From Acinetobacter sp. Marseille-Q1618 (GTDB lineage: Bacteria > Pseudomonadota > Gammaproteobacteria > Pseudomonadales > Moraxellaceae): a stretch of DNA of 64,000 nucleotides. Location of the stretch: contig NZ_CADDWJ010000002.1 in NCBI RefSeq assembly GCF_902809855.1, positions 434,001 to 498,000 of the forward strand, read 5' to 3'. The stretch's first letter is position 1; the number at the start of each line of letters is the position of its first letter. Below the pieces are notes generated by a model that saw nothing but the letters and a program-made list of their open reading frames with translations, did not search any database and was not told where the DNA came from. Made by a program: the position numbers and the translations under genes. Positions 27,217 to 36,372 of this stretch are shown here, piece by piece.

Positions 27217-27885
27217 ATGAATATCATTGTGGACGAATCAGTAACGCTTTTACCAAGCAAAGAACAAATTCAGACTTTTCCTTATTTTCAAAATCTTAGC
27301 ATTGAAAATATTCTACTCATCAAAACATTGCAACAATGCGATGCGATTGAAAATGAATTAAAAATTGCCCCAATTTTAGGTTTTGATAGCGAGTCTAAAC
27401 CAACTTTTAATAAGACTGATGTACAAACAGGTCCACATTTGGTTCAACTGGCAACTTTTGAAAAAGCTTATTTATTTCAGGTTTCAGATGAAATTTTAAA
27501 TTTCTTAAAACCTATTTTTGAAAGTCATGATCAGATCAAAGTTGGTTTTGGTCTTAAAAATGATGCTCATTTATTTCGTAAAAAAGACATTGAACTCAAT
27601 AATATCATTGAACTCTCCAAATGCTTTTCTCGCTTCGGTTTTAGCAATCCTGTCGGAATTAAAAACGCAATGGCATTATTATTTAAAGTTAATTTTCCGA
27701 AGAGTAAAACTATCAGCACCTCAAATTGGGCTCGAAAAAACCTAACCCAAGCACAAATGCAGTATGCCGCAGCCGATGCTTATGCACCTGTGTTAATTTT
27801 TGATGAATTGCGTCATTTAGATCTACTGCCCGAATCCATTGCAAAAACGGTGTTAAAATTAAAAACTCATTCAAATAAAAGCTAA
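27217..27885 (+). CDS. 3'-5' exonuclease domain protein (RNase D-like, DEDDy)
   Basis: 222-residue protein carrying a single DEDDy exonuclease domain and no HRDC domain, so shorter than RNase D. The catalytic set is visible: D57 and E59 (GFDSES), D116 (FGLKNDAHLF), and Y183/D187 (YAAADAY). Substrate could be DNA or RNA. It is related to the WRN-exo-like stand-alone proteins. The ATG at 27217 has no good ribosome binding site. It lies divergent from the XRE gene and 81 bp before hisA. Confidence 0.85.
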   Translation: MNIIVDESVTLLPSKEQIQTFPYFQNLSIENILLIKTLQQCDAIENELKIAPILGFDSESKPTFNKTDVQTGPHLVQLATFEKAYLFQVSDEILNFLKPIFESHDQIKVGFGLKNDAHLFRKKDIELNNIIELSKCFSRFGFSNPVGIKNAMALLFKVNFPKSKTISTSNWARKNLTQAQMQYAAADAYAPVLIFDELRHLDLLPESIAKTVLKLKTHSNKS

Positions 27886-27966
27886 AACTATCACTTAGAA
27901 AATGATCAAGACTTTGCTAAGATGAGCCACAATAAATTTTGATGAGATTAGGCAAGGAGCGAAAGC

Positions 27967-28698
27967 ATGCTGATCATCCCTGCAATTGACCTGAAAGATG
28001 GTAAATGTGTCCGTTTAAAACAAGGGCGTATGGAAGACGATACGGTATTTTCTGATGATCCAGTGGCAACTGCACAACATTGGGTAAATGAAGGCGCACG
28101 TCGTTTGCATTTGGTTGATTTAAATGGTGCTTTCGCAGGTACACCGATTCATAAACCTGTGGTGGAAGCGATTGCAAAAGCTCAACCTGAATTGCCGATT
28201 CAAATTGGTGGTGGTATCCGTTCTTTGGAAACTATTGAGCATTATTTGGATGCAGGTGTGACTTTTGTGATTATTGGCACAAAAGCAGTAAAAGAGCCTG
28301 AGTTTGTTGAAGAAGCGTGTAAGAAATTTGCAGGTCATATCATTGTCGGAATTGATGCCATGAATGGTATGGTGGCAACGGATGGTTGGGCAAATGTGAC
28401 GGATGTTAAAGCCACTGATTTAGCAAAACGTTTTGCAGACGCTGGTGTTTCAAGCATTGTTTATACTGACATCGCACGTGATGGCATGATGCAAGGTGTA
28501 AATGTTGAACAAACAGTAAATCTTGCAACTTACTCGGGTTTACCTGTGATTGCTTCTGGTGGTGTGACCAATCTTGACGACGTGCGTAATCTTAAAGGTC
28601 AACCAGGAATTTTAGGTGCGATCACGGGTCGTGCCATTTATGAAGGTACTTTAAACCTGCGTGAAGCTCAGCTGTTACTGGATGAACAAGCCTTATAA
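27967..28698 (+). CDS. hisA: ProFAR isomerase HisA
   Basis: Fourth step of histidine synthesis, an Amadori rearrangement on a TIM barrel. It has 243 residues. Start [20 protein letters not shown] contains the catalytic Asp (AIDL); the phosphate-binding loops are IGGGIRS and [10 protein letters not shown], and the second catalytic Asp is in [15 protein letters not shown] lies before the ATG. Related to HisF further along by ancient duplication. Separated from hisH by 2.7 kb of unrelated genes. Confidence 0.97.
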   Translation: MLIIPAIDLKDGKCVRLKQGRMEDDTVFSDDPVATAQHWVNEGARRLHLVDLNGAFAGTPIHKPVVEAIAKAQPELPIQIGGGIRSLETIEHYLDAGVTFVIIGTKAVKEPEFVEEACKKFAGHIIVGIDAMNGMVATDGWANVTDVKATDLAKRFADAGVSSIVYTDIARDGMMQGVNVEQTVNLATYSGLPVIASGGVTNLDDVRNLKGQPGILGAITGRAIYEGTLNLREAQLLLDEQAL

Positions 28699-28710
28699 TT
28701 GTTGATGACG

Positions 28711-28738
28711 AAAAAGAGGTCTAGATGACCTCTTTTTT
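28711..28738. terminator. Terminator of hisA
   Basis: AAAAAGAGGT / ACCTCTTTTTT hairpin between convergent hisA and the next gene; U-rich on both strands. Confidence 0.88.
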
Positions 28739-28746
28739 ATTGGCAA

Positions 28747-29535
28747 TTAGGCTGCTTTTTTACCCATATCCTTCAATGCCTTATCGACTTGTTTAAAAAT
28801 CGGTTTATGCAATTGGCGAGAGTATTTTGTTCCAATTGTCCACTTTTTTTGCATATCTGCACGAATTTGTTGTGCCAATTCTACTTGATTGGTCTGAATC
28901 GCCCAAAGTGCATATTCAGCTAAATGCTCAATATCCTGTGAACGTGTTGCAACTAAAAACTCTTGTTTTGCTGCTGCTTCTTGATTTAATTGATGGAAAC
29001 TCAAAGCACGAATAAGTGCAATTTGTTCAACTTTATAATTCGGATCAATTTGCTTAATTCTATTTGTTAACTCAAGTGCTTGCTCTATTTGAAAATCTTG
29101 TAAATAAGCTGTAGCCAATTGCTGTAAAAATGCTGGATCATTTTCCACCAAAGAATTAAATTTCTGTTTCAAAATTACAATGGCTTCATTCGCCTGATCC
29201 ATACTGATCAGATATTCTGCATAACGGACAGCATTTTCAACACTCGGGATATTTTCATAACGTTCCTTTGCTTTGTTCAGTTCACGGTTTGGCTGTAAAA
29301 TATGGATTGCTTTTTTACCAATTGCATTGGCTTGGTAAGGCATGCGTGATTGTGGTAAATAAACTGCAATAAAATATACTACACTGCCTAAAAATGGAAA
29401 AATGAACAAAATCCACAACCAAAAAAACGGCTGACCATTACGTAGTGCATGTATAGCAAAAAATACGGCAATCAGTACATGAATGCCTACACCAAAAATC
29501 GAAAAATACTGGAAATACCAAGCAAACGCTTCCAT
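28747..29535 (-). CDS. Membrane-anchored TPR-like protein of unknown function
   Basis: 262 residues. Two N-terminal hydrophobic helices (about 10-30 and 38-60) with the PFFWLWILFIFPFLGSVVYF arrangement resemble the N-terminal anchor domain of cardiolipin synthases (PLDc_N). The rest, from about residue 85, is alpha-helical with TPR-like repeats (AVRYAEYLISMDQANEAIVILKQ; FLQQLATAYLQDFQIEQALELTNRI; LAEYALWAIQTNQVELAQQI). It probably forms an inner-membrane scaffold facing the cytoplasm. No enzymatic motif is seen. Confidence 0.75.
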   Translation of the reverse strand: MEAFAWYFQYFSIFGVGIHVLIAVFFAIHALRNGQPFFWLWILFIFPFLGSVVYFIAVYLPQSRMPYQANAIGKKAIHILQPNRELNKAKERYENIPSVENAVRYAEYLISMDQANEAIVILKQKFNSLVENDPAFLQQLATAYLQDFQIEQALELTNRIKQIDPNYKVEQIALIRALSFHQLNQEAAAKQEFLVATRSQDIEHLAEYALWAIQTNQVELAQQIRADMQKKWTIGTKYSRQLHKPIFKQVDKALKDMGKKAA

Positions 29536-29693
29536 TTATTTATACCTCAATTTGTTTTTTTAATACGTCATATTATTTGTGAGAGATTATACTGATTTTT
29601 TAAGACTTTGATTATTCTTTTTTACTATCCAGTTTATCTTATTATGAAAAATAGCGTGTTAGACTACCGCCTTATTAAGTTCTTCACTTTACT

Positions 29694-30599
29694 ATGTTTA
29701 GCTCTCTCCTTTCCAACAAAACCCCTCAACTGGCTTTAATTTTGATTACTGTCATTTGGGGTGGTAGTTTTATTACTGTGCAATATGGCTTAAATTTTAG
29801 TAGTCCAATTCTATTTGTTGCATTGCGTTTTGCAGCAGCAGCCATTGCAGTAATAGTCGTGTCATGGAAATATTTAAAAGATTTTAGTCCTAAAGATGTA
29901 TTTGCAGGTTTTTGTATTGGTGCCGTGATTGCATTGGGTTATGGTTTGCAGACCATAGGTTTAAAAACGATCAGTAGCAGTGAATCAGCATTTTTAACTG
30001 CACTATATGTCCCTTTAGTACCTATTTTAGTGTGGCTAATTTTCAAAAAAACACCTCATGTGATGACATGGTTAGGTGCACTCTTAGCATTTTTTGGTTT
30101 AGTCTTTTTAACAGGAAATGGTTTTGGTGCCATTCAACTGCATTTTGGGCAAATCATTACCCTGCTCAGTTCAATTGCTATTGCTTTTGAAATCATTTTA
30201 ATTGGTTATTTTGCAGGTCAAGTCAACCTCCACCGTGTGACTGTGCTGCAATTAATTTTCGCTTCCCTACTATGTTTTAGCATCGCCCCCTTCGTTGGTG
30301 AACAACAACTTCCAGCATTTCATTGGCAATTGTTTGCGGTGTTATGTGCATTAGGGTGTGCCAGTGCAGGCATTCAATTGGTGATGAATTGGGCGCAGCG
30401 GATGGTTGATCCCTCACAAGCTGCGATTATTTATGCTGGTGAACCTGTGTGGGCAGCATTGTTTGGTCGTATAGCAGGTGAACGACTGCCTGTATTGGCT
30501 TTATTAGGCGGGTTGCTGGTGGTTTTTGGGGTAATTGTGAGTGAGTGGCGACCTAAGTTTTTCAAAAAATCTAAACTTGATAATAATCAATCTTCATAA
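29694..30599 (+). CDS. DMT-superfamily transporter (EamA domains)
   Basis: Ten-helix drug/metabolite transporter of 301 residues made of two EamA repeats. First-repeat motifs are VIWGGSFITVQYGL and LRFAAAAIAVIVV; in the second, AAIIYAGEPVWAALFGRIAGERL is the typical pre-last helix motif. The substrate is unknown; many relatives export amino acids or toxic metabolites. Its stop is one base from the stop of the convergent monooxygenase gene. A second EamA gene is cut by the window end. Confidence 0.88.
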   Translation: MFSSLLSNKTPQLALILITVIWGGSFITVQYGLNFSSPILFVALRFAAAAIAVIVVSWKYLKDFSPKDVFAGFCIGAVIALGYGLQTIGLKTISSSESAFLTALYVPLVPILVWLIFKKTPHVMTWLGALLAFFGLVFLTGNGFGAIQLHFGQIITLLSSIAIAFEIILIGYFAGQVNLHRVTVLQLIFASLLCFSIAPFVGEQQLPAFHWQLFAVLCALGCASAGIQLVMNWAQRMVDPSQAAIIYAGEPVWAALFGRIAGERLPVLALLGGLLVVFGVIVSEWRPKFFKKSKLDNNQSS

Positions 30600-30600
30600 A

Positions 30601-30918
30601 TCATTGAGGCGACTCTTTCTTCTTCAAGAACATACACGGCTGATAATATTCAACCGTTGGCATCGGATCATAAAATGGATGCAGTAATGCTTTCCATTGT
30701 TGATATTCAGCCGACTTGCGAAAGCCCTCAGTGTGGTCTTCAAGCTTGTCCCAAAATACCAATAAAATATAACGCTGTTCATCCTGAATATTTTTAATCA
30801 ATTGCACTGCATTTAAACCAGACATCGGATAAATACATTGCTTAGCTTGTTTAAATGCAGCTTCAAATGCCTGACTTTGCTCAGGCTTAATCTGCAAATG
30901 AACGTGTTCTATAATCAT
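30601..30918 (-). CDS. Antibiotic biosynthesis monooxygenase (ABM) domain protein
   Basis: 105-residue dimeric alpha-beta barrel protein. The start MIIEHVHLQIKPEQSQAFEAAFKQA and the later YILLVFWDKLEDHTEGFRKSAEYQQW are the standard ABM pattern. Such proteins can be quinol monooxygenases or heme-degrading enzymes, but the Asn-Trp-His set of IsdG-type heme oxygenases is not clear here. Convergent with the DMT transporter gene. Confidence 0.82.
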   Translation of the reverse strand: MIIEHVHLQIKPEQSQAFEAAFKQAKQCIYPMSGLNAVQLIKNIQDEQRYILLVFWDKLEDHTEGFRKSAEYQQWKALLHPFYDPMPTVEYYQPCMFLKKKESPQ

Positions 30919-31016
30919 GCTTCTATCTTCTATATTATTGGCTCAGATCACACCAAAAATAAAGTTATCAGTTATTTTTACACTTACAAAAAATCATCAC
31001 TGAATTTACTGTCGTG

Positions 31017-31111
31017 GGCGACATGGATGTCGCCACCGTTGAGTGGAGACTTCAGGGATGAACCTCTCACTCAACAAAAGATTTTTGTTTCTTTTGATCT
31101 TTCAAAAGAAA
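31017..31111. repeat. Structured intergenic element with three inverted repeats
   Basis: Three consecutive stems: GGCGACAT / ATGTCGCC (31017-31034), GTTGAGTG / CACTCAAC (31038-31075) and TTTCTTTTGA / TCAAAAGAAA (31088-31111). It is more GC-rich than the surrounding 300-bp gap. I believe similar sequences recur between genes in this genus, but that is memory, not shown here. A 99-codon frame across it is not credible. Confidence 0.55.
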
Positions 31112-31219
31112 AATATCGCCTGCACAAATTAATCTAAATTTTTCAATATAATATGCGGCTGTACTAAATTAAGAGTAGAAATAGCTTACTTTTCAAAACA
31201 ATATTATTTTTCAAATACA

Positions 31220-31612
31220 TTAAATCGGTAAAGCACGATCGTCATTCAAAGCAACAATGCCACGAATCGCACGATATACGATCCAAATCCAAGAGAAAAA
31301 CAGCACTGCACCACAGAAAATGCTTGCCCCTAAAGCAACGCCTGCAAAGGCATTAACATTATCCCCTGTAAAAAATAAAAATAGGAAAGGTACAAATGCC
31401 AAGATTGTCCAAATTAAGTACCACCAAAAGGTACGAATTTGCCATTTAAAATGACTTTCATAAATCGTACCACGTACCGAATCTAATTTGACATAATTAA
31501 TAATCAACGCAATCAGCGCCAAAATACCTGCTGAAAAAATCCCAACGATATACAGAATATATAAAATCAACGTCAGCGATTTACTGTTGTTGGGGTCTAC
31601 GTAATTATTCAT
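31220..31612 (-). CDS. Small four-helix membrane protein (DUF4870-like)
   Basis: 130 residues from the ATG giving MNNYVDPNNSKSLTL. This start is chosen because GAGGAT lies 7 nt before it; an upstream in-frame start at 31636 has no site. It has four hydrophobic helices, with SHFKWQIRTFWW after helix 2 and a conserved-looking IVYRAIRGIVALNDDRALP end, as in the DUF4870 family. Function unknown. It lies just downstream of the CSD-DUF1294 gene on the same strand (34 bp apart), so it is probably co-transcribed. Confidence 0.78.
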   Translation of the reverse strand: MNNYVDPNNSKSLTLILYILYIVGIFSAGILALIALIINYVKLDSVRGTIYESHFKWQIRTFWWYLIWTILAFVPFLFLFFTGDNVNAFAGVALGASIFCGAVLFFSWIWIVYRAIRGIVALNDDRALPI

Positions 31613-31645
31613 TGTTATATCCTCAGTAAAAATCACGGCTCATCT

Positions 31646-32272
31646 TTAAATTTTAAAAACATTCAAAGGTGAAATGAGCCACAAAATCAATAAAATATTC
31701 AAACATATCGTACAGAAATATATCTTTCTAAACGGTTGTTTTTGTGTTTTATGTCGTAAGCGTTGCTGTGCCAACCAAGCTGCAGGCCAGCCACCTAAGA
31801 AAGCGAGAATATGTAAAGTATTTTCAGGTACTCGACTTTTGCCAAGTTGTGCGGCTTCTTTGTCTTGTGCATAGAACCAATAACTCATCACATTTATGAT
31901 ACTAATGAATAAAATTACCATTCCATTTAAAAGACCAAATATGCTCAACCCTGCGAGTATCAAAATATAGGCGATACAAACTATCTGCATCGGCTGTATT
32001 TTTTGCGTTGCGTTGGATGGAGGTCGTGGTGTCTGTCTGCTGTTTTTTTGGGTTTGTGAAGCTTTTAAGTAACTGACTTGTATCGCTTTATAACGCCCAT
32101 CTGCATCGACTTGAACAGTGTATTCTAACGCACAGCCTAAAATTGGTCGTGGACCTTTTTGAGCAAAATCTTTGATGTGTAGAAATACTCGCCCTTTGCT
32201 TTCATCATTGGGTTGAATAAATCCGTAGCCTTTGTCATCAAACCATTCGACTAAACGTCCTTGATCACGCAT
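31646..32272 (-). CDS. Cold-shock domain fused to DUF1294 membrane domain
   Basis: 208 residues. Residues 1-70 form a cold-shock domain with the RNP-like motif KGYGFIQP and VFLHIKDF, which binds single-stranded nucleic acid. A linker rich in Gln/Pro/Ser follows, then membrane helices and DUF1294 (INVMSYWFYAQDKEAAQ, then LHILAFLGGWPAAWLAQQRLRHKTQKQPF). This fusion is known in proteobacteria but its role is not. A membrane-tethered RNA-binding function is inference. It lies 42 bp downstream of thrB on the same strand. Confidence 0.9.
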   Translation of the reverse strand: MRDQGRLVEWFDDKGYGFIQPNDESKGRVFLHIKDFAQKGPRPILGCALEYTVQVDADGRYKAIQVSYLKASQTQKNSRQTPRPPSNATQKIQPMQIVCIAYILILAGLSIFGLLNGMVILFISIINVMSYWFYAQDKEAAQLGKSRVPENTLHILAFLGGWPAAWLAQQRLRHKTQKQPFRKIYFCTICLNILLILWLISPLNVFKI

Positions 32273-32314
32273 TTTGACTTTCCTAATGTTGGGTTATTGC
32301 AACGTGAATTAATA

Positions 32315-33265
32315 TCAAGCGGTCACAAATTTTAAGCGTTCAATCAACATATTACGCATCTCGGCAGGATTTTTCTGCAAAATATCATCACCTGTACGCC
32401 CTTCTGCTGCATTCATTTGTGCCACTTGTAAACGCATCATCCAAAAACGTCCTGCTGCCATCGCCAAATATAACTCTAAACAGGATTTTTCATCTGGAGT
32501 TAATGGGCGCACTGTTTCATAGGCATTAAGAAATGCAATGGCTTTCTCTTCATTCAAGGTCACATCGGGATATTCGGTACAGAAATCATTAAGTGTAATT
32601 GCAATATCAAACAAAAACTCGTCATGATTCAGCTCATAAAAATCCAAAATGCCATTTAACTGATCACCTTCAAATAAAGTATTGTCACGGAACAAATCTG
32701 AATGAATAAAGCCTTTTGGACGATTTGGATACATCGCCGTCAAAGCATCGTATAAACCTAAAAGATTATTTAAAATCGTTTGATCCGCAATCTCCAACGT
32801 CGGACGAATTTGTCGTGCAACTTGGTACCAATAATCATGATCACGCACACTGCTGCGTTCTAAAGGAAAGTCTTGTAAAGCCACATGGATTTTTGCTTGG
32901 GCAATAGCAATCTGTTCTGCTTGTGCCAAATTCGCAGGAATCGGATGCTCACCCTGCATTCTCGGTGCGATTTGGGCAGGTTTATCTTTTAAAATATGAA
33001 TGGATTGCCCTGAATGCTTCAATGGCACTGGAACAGGCAAATCGTGTTGCCCTAGATGTTCAAGCACAGGCACTAGTTCACCTGCTGCTTCGGCATCCAT
33101 ATTTTCAAATAGGGTTAAAACAAATTGAGTCCCATCCGCACACACAATAAAATAGTTGGTATTTTGAATACCGCCTTGAATCGGATTCAGTTCAATCACC
33201 TCCAATCCATAAGGTGCTGCAAAAGCCTGAACTTCCTTTAAACTCAAAGTGGTATAAACCGACAT
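32315..33265 (-). CDS. thrB: Homoserine kinase, APH-fold type
   Basis: ATP-dependent phosphorylation of homoserine for threonine synthesis. It is the aminoglycoside-phosphotransferase-like form of 316 residues, not the GHMP kinase of E. coli. Motifs are the start MSVYTTLSLKEVQAFAAPYGL, IQGGIQNTNYFIV, the catalytic HSDLFRDNTLF (about residues 193-203) and the metal-binding GILDFYELNHD. thrC and thrA are not nearby. It is divergent from hisF and leads an apparent operon with the CSD-DUF1294 gene. Confidence 0.95.
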   Translation of the reverse strand: MSVYTTLSLKEVQAFAAPYGLEVIELNPIQGGIQNTNYFIVCADGTQFVLTLFENMDAEAAGELVPVLEHLGQHDLPVPVPLKHSGQSIHILKDKPAQIAPRMQGEHPIPANLAQAEQIAIAQAKIHVALQDFPLERSSVRDHDYWYQVARQIRPTLEIADQTILNNLLGLYDALTAMYPNRPKGFIHSDLFRDNTLFEGDQLNGILDFYELNHDEFLFDIAITLNDFCTEYPDVTLNEEKAIAFLNAYETVRPLTPDEKSCLELYLAMAAGRFWMMRLQVAQMNAAEGRTGDDILQKNPAEMRNMLIERLKFVTA

Positions 33266-33378
33266 ATAAAACCTGCGAAAAAACTTACATAAGTTTGATA
33301 GAATACCCTCTCTGACTGTGAAGGTGTAGCACCTCGGTCACTGAGTTTCATAATCGGCTGTTATTTTTGGAAAAAATT

Positions 33379-34137
33379 ATGCTTGCTAAACGTATTATTC
33401 CTTGCCTAGACGTAGATAATGGGCGTGTGGTGAAAGGTGTCCAATTCCTTGATATTCGTGATGCAGGCGATCCCGTTGAAGTAGCCCGTCGTTATAATGA
33501 ACAAGGTGCTGACGAAATTACCTTTTTAGACATTACTGCAACTTCAAATGGTCGTGATACGACTTATCGTACTGTGGAGCGTATGGCAGAAACCGTATTT
33601 GTTCCCCTCACTGTCGGTGGTGGTGTGCGTAAGGTCGAAGATATTCGCCTTCTCTTAAATGCAGGTGCAGACAAAGTCAGTATCAACTCAGCAGCCGTAT
33701 TTAATCCTGAATTTGTACAAGAAGCATCTCAACGTTTCGGTGCGCAATGCATCGTGGTTGCAATTGATGCGAAAAAAACAGGTGACAATAAATGGGAAAT
33801 TTTCACGCATGGGGGGCGTAAACCTACAGGTATTGATGCAATAGAGTGGGCTGTGAAAATGGCGGACTTTGGTGCAGGTGAGTTATTAGTTACCTCAATG
33901 GATGCCGATGGTACCAAAGCAGGTTATGACCTTGAGTTAATGCGCAATATCAATGACCGTGTCACCATTCCAACGATTGCTTCTGGTGGCGTGGGTAATT
34001 TACAACATTTAGCGGATGGTATTTTAAAAGGCGGTGCTGATGCAGTTTTAGCAGCCTCTATTTTCCACTTTGGTCAATATAGCATTCCTGAAGCGAAAAA
34101 ATATCTTGCAGAACAAGGTATTGAAATGCGCCTTTGA
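33379..34137 (+). CDS. hisF: Imidazole glycerol phosphate synthase, cyclase subunit
   Basis: TIM-barrel partner of HisH: it takes ammonia from HisH to make IGP and AICAR. 252 residues starting at the ATG giving [20 protein letters not shown]; an in-frame TTG four codons upstream (33367) overlaps the GGAAAA ribosome binding site and is less likely. Catalytic Asp in CLDVD and in [15 protein letters not shown]; phosphate loops VGGGVRK and [10 protein letters not shown]. It stands alone with its own terminator. Confidence 0.97.
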   Translation: MLAKRIIPCLDVDNGRVVKGVQFLDIRDAGDPVEVARRYNEQGADEITFLDITATSNGRDTTYRTVERMAETVFVPLTVGGGVRKVEDIRLLLNAGADKVSINSAAVFNPEFVQEASQRFGAQCIVVAIDAKKTGDNKWEIFTHGGRKPTGIDAIEWAVKMADFGAGELLVTSMDADGTKAGYDLELMRNINDRVTIPTIASGGVGNLQHLADGILKGGADAVLAASIFHFGQYSIPEAKKYLAEQGIEMRL

Positions 34138-34158
34138 TCTGTAATCAGTAGCATAACA

Positions 34159-34190
34159 AAAGAGTGTTCAATGAATGCTCTTTTTGTTTT
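34159..34190 (+). terminator. Terminator of hisF
   Basis: AAAGAG..TTC / GAA..CTCTTT imperfect hairpin followed by TTTTTG, 22 nt after the stop. Confidence 0.7.
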
Positions 34191-34289
34191 TAAGCATCAT
34201 CAAAAAGTTTGTTTTTGTTATTTACACCATCATTTATTCTGTATGATGGCAATCGTTACACCTTAAGAGACTTTTATATTTTAATAAAT

Positions 34290-34316
34290 AAAAAAAGGGA
34301 GTCTTGTCGACTCCCT
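34290..34316 (-). terminator. Terminator of hydroxylase gene
   Basis: GGGAGTC / GACTCCC stem (34297-34315); the minus strand then runs into U7. Confidence 0.8.
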
Positions 34317-34459
34317 GTAAAACCGATAAAAGTAAAACTACAGCACTATGTATTCAAATCTATTCGGTAAGATGAAATTTACACTGATTATTAACTAGAA
34401 TATTGACAAAAAAAACTTATTTTTATGACAATTCACGACAATCATCTGATTTATTGAAT

Positions 34460-35086
34460 TTATGACAGTTTAATATTTTCACTGATCTGATGTGGCTGTT
34501 TTGGTCGAGCCCATTTGACAGGAAAAACTTTTTCAACATGATGCGACAACCAGTTTGCTGTGCTGTTCGGTAAAATAATACCTAAAGGATTTTGCTCTTT
34601 TAAATCTGCCGAAGACACTACACGTGTACCTAAAAGGTAATCAAACCAAGGCTTCGTCACACACCAGTTGGCATCTTGATTCGAATTCATATGATGGTCA
34701 TAGTGCCAAGGAATTTTCTTTTTTGCCCATTCTGGTGCTAGATGCGCACGACGATGAATATAATAATAGTTACAAGCGCTATATAATGATGCAACCACCA
34801 TACCTTTGGAAATAGGATAAAAAATTAAGCTTGCTGCACCTGCAACAACAGCTAAGGACATGATTTCATTTCTTGTTCGCCAATTTTTCACTCCTTCAAC
34901 ATAGCCATGATCATGAAATTCAGTTTTACGAACTTCACGATGATGTTCCCAATGTGACTGCATACTTTTAGGTACTGGGCTAAAGCGTGCTTGTCCTGCA
35001 CGATGCGTACCATGCAAAATATATTTGTGTGCTACCCATTCAAAAGCATTGGCAAAAATAATGCCCGCAATAAAACCTTTTATCAT
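34460..35086 (-). CDS. Fatty acid hydroxylase / sterol desaturase superfamily protein
   Basis: 208-residue integral membrane di-iron oxygenase candidate. The histidine clusters are present in order: HKYILH (about 20-25), HWEHHRE (about 45-51), HRRAH and HYDHH, the expected eight-His metal site. Hydrophobic stretches at the N-terminus and around SLAVVAGAASLIFYPISKGMVVASLY anchor it. Substrate could be a fatty acid, sterol-like lipid or carotenoid; the sequence does not decide. It is divergent from an AraC-type regulator with 195 bp between starts, the usual layout for local control. Confidence 0.85.
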   Translation of the reverse strand: MIKGFIAGIIFANAFEWVAHKYILHGTHRAGQARFSPVPKSMQSHWEHHREVRKTEFHDHGYVEGVKNWRTRNEIMSLAVVAGAASLIFYPISKGMVVASLYSACNYYYIHRRAHLAPEWAKKKIPWHYDHHMNSNQDANWCVTKPWFDYLLGTRVVSSADLKEQNPLGIILPNSTANWLSHHVEKVFPVKWARPKQPHQISENIKLS

Positions 35087-35281
35087 GTGAATTATTCCTC
35101 AAACTTTCTACTTAATATAAGGGAGTTCTGCACAAAGATATTGACCTAAAAAATGGCATAATTGATAAATTACGACATATTTTTACTTTTTTGTTGTCCG
35201 CTTAGTGTACGGTCTTGTTCAATACGCCAAGCCCATGCTTAAATATTGCGATAAATTTATACGATTTGAAAAACAACAACG

Positions 35282-36310
35282 ATGCAACAACTCAAAGATT
35301 ATACGGGAACCGTGTATGGTGGCTTAGGACAGCTCCTTTGTGTCTATACACAAGCCAAAAACTTGGAAATTTCAGACAAGCTGCAAAGTGTGCAAAATCT
35401 TGAGCGTTTTGAATTTCAGATTTGGCGTGAGCTATTAGATGAAATCAATGCACAAGTCCAATCTCCTGCGCTTGGCTTAGAAATTGCTGAGTACATTCAG
35501 CCTAAACACTTAGGTGTCATTGCCTACATTACGCAATCTTGCGATACCTTTGGTGAAGCGATCGCGCGTTATTATGATTTTCATCGTTTAATTTATGATG
35601 GCGGTCCGTTAAAAGTGGATGTCCAAGGCGAATTATTGTCCATCCGTTGGGAAGTTTTGCCCGTAGATCTGACCACCCAAATCACCGATGAAATTGCATT
35701 GGCGATTTTAGTACAGTTTTTAAGACTGTATATTCAGCGAGAATATATCCAGATCGAAGGCGTGAATTTTATTCAGCCAGCACCTAAAAATATTCGAATT
35801 TATCAAGATTTTTTTAATGCACCGATCAAGTTTTCACAAGCGAAAGTTGAACTGTTATTTTCTTTAAAATTTCTTTCTGCACCATGTAAAAATCCAGATT
35901 CCACCCTACAGCAGATCATGAAGCAACAGGCGCAAGAACTCTTAGATAAACTTCCCAACAGCACGCAAATTGATGAACGTTTACAACACAGTATTTTAAG
36001 GGGATTGCAAAAAAATAATTATCAAATTGAAACGATTGCAACACAGCTACAAATGTCTGTGCGTCAATTGCAGCGACATTTACAGCAACAGCAAACCACC
36101 TATCAAGAACGAGTACAGCAAGTTCGTCAGTTACTTGCCACACAATATTTGCAAGATCCACATCTGAGCTTACATGAAATTGCAATACTTTTAAGTTATT
36201 CAGAACAAAGTGCTTTTCAACGGGCCTTTAAACTTTGGTCAGGTTTAACGCCACGGCAATGGCGTAATAGCCAATTAAAAAATGTAAATAAAATGCATTT
36301 TAACCATTAA
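35282..36310 (+). CDS. AraC-family regulator with arabinose-binding-like N-domain
   Basis: 342 residues. The N-terminal about 200 residues match the PF12625-type ligand-binding domain of the OruR/PhbR/PchR-like AraC group (SPALGLEIAEYIQPKHLGVIAYITQSCDTFGEAIARYYDFHRLI). The C-terminal double helix-turn-helix covers about residues 235-335: IETIATQLQMSVRQLQRHLQQ and LHEIAILLSYSEQSAFQRAFKLWSGLTPRQWR. It most likely activates the divergent hydroxylase gene; the ligand is unknown, perhaps a fatty acid. Confidence 0.87.
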   Translation: MQQLKDYTGTVYGGLGQLLCVYTQAKNLEISDKLQSVQNLERFEFQIWRELLDEINAQVQSPALGLEIAEYIQPKHLGVIAYITQSCDTFGEAIARYYDFHRLIYDGGPLKVDVQGELLSIRWEVLPVDLTTQITDEIALAILVQFLRLYIQREYIQIEGVNFIQPAPKNIRIYQDFFNAPIKFSQAKVELLFSLKFLSAPCKNPDSTLQQIMKQQAQELLDKLPNSTQIDERLQHSILRGLQKNNYQIETIATQLQMSVRQLQRHLQQQQTTYQERVQQVRQLLATQYLQDPHLSLHEIAILLSYSEQSAFQRAFKLWSGLTPRQWRNSQLKNVNKMHFNH

Positions 36311-36372
36311 ATTGTGATATAAATCACAGTTTATAATATTTAATATTATTTAAAAAACAACAGGTACAGGTC

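Larger units (their letters stand above)
34138..34459. other. Intergenic region after hisF
   Basis: 322 bp between convergent hisF and the hydroxylase gene. It holds two terminators (34159-34190 and 34290-34316); nothing else was recognised. Confidence 0.6.

Noticed and set aside
26717..27885. XRE plus exonuclease as a toxin-antitoxin module
   Set aside because: The genes are divergent, the exonuclease is of housekeeping type, and nothing indicates toxicity.
30838..31137. 99-codon frame across the ABM gene start and the intergenic stem-loop element
   Set aside because: It overlaps a real gene and non-coding stems; protein is low-complexity with no start signal.
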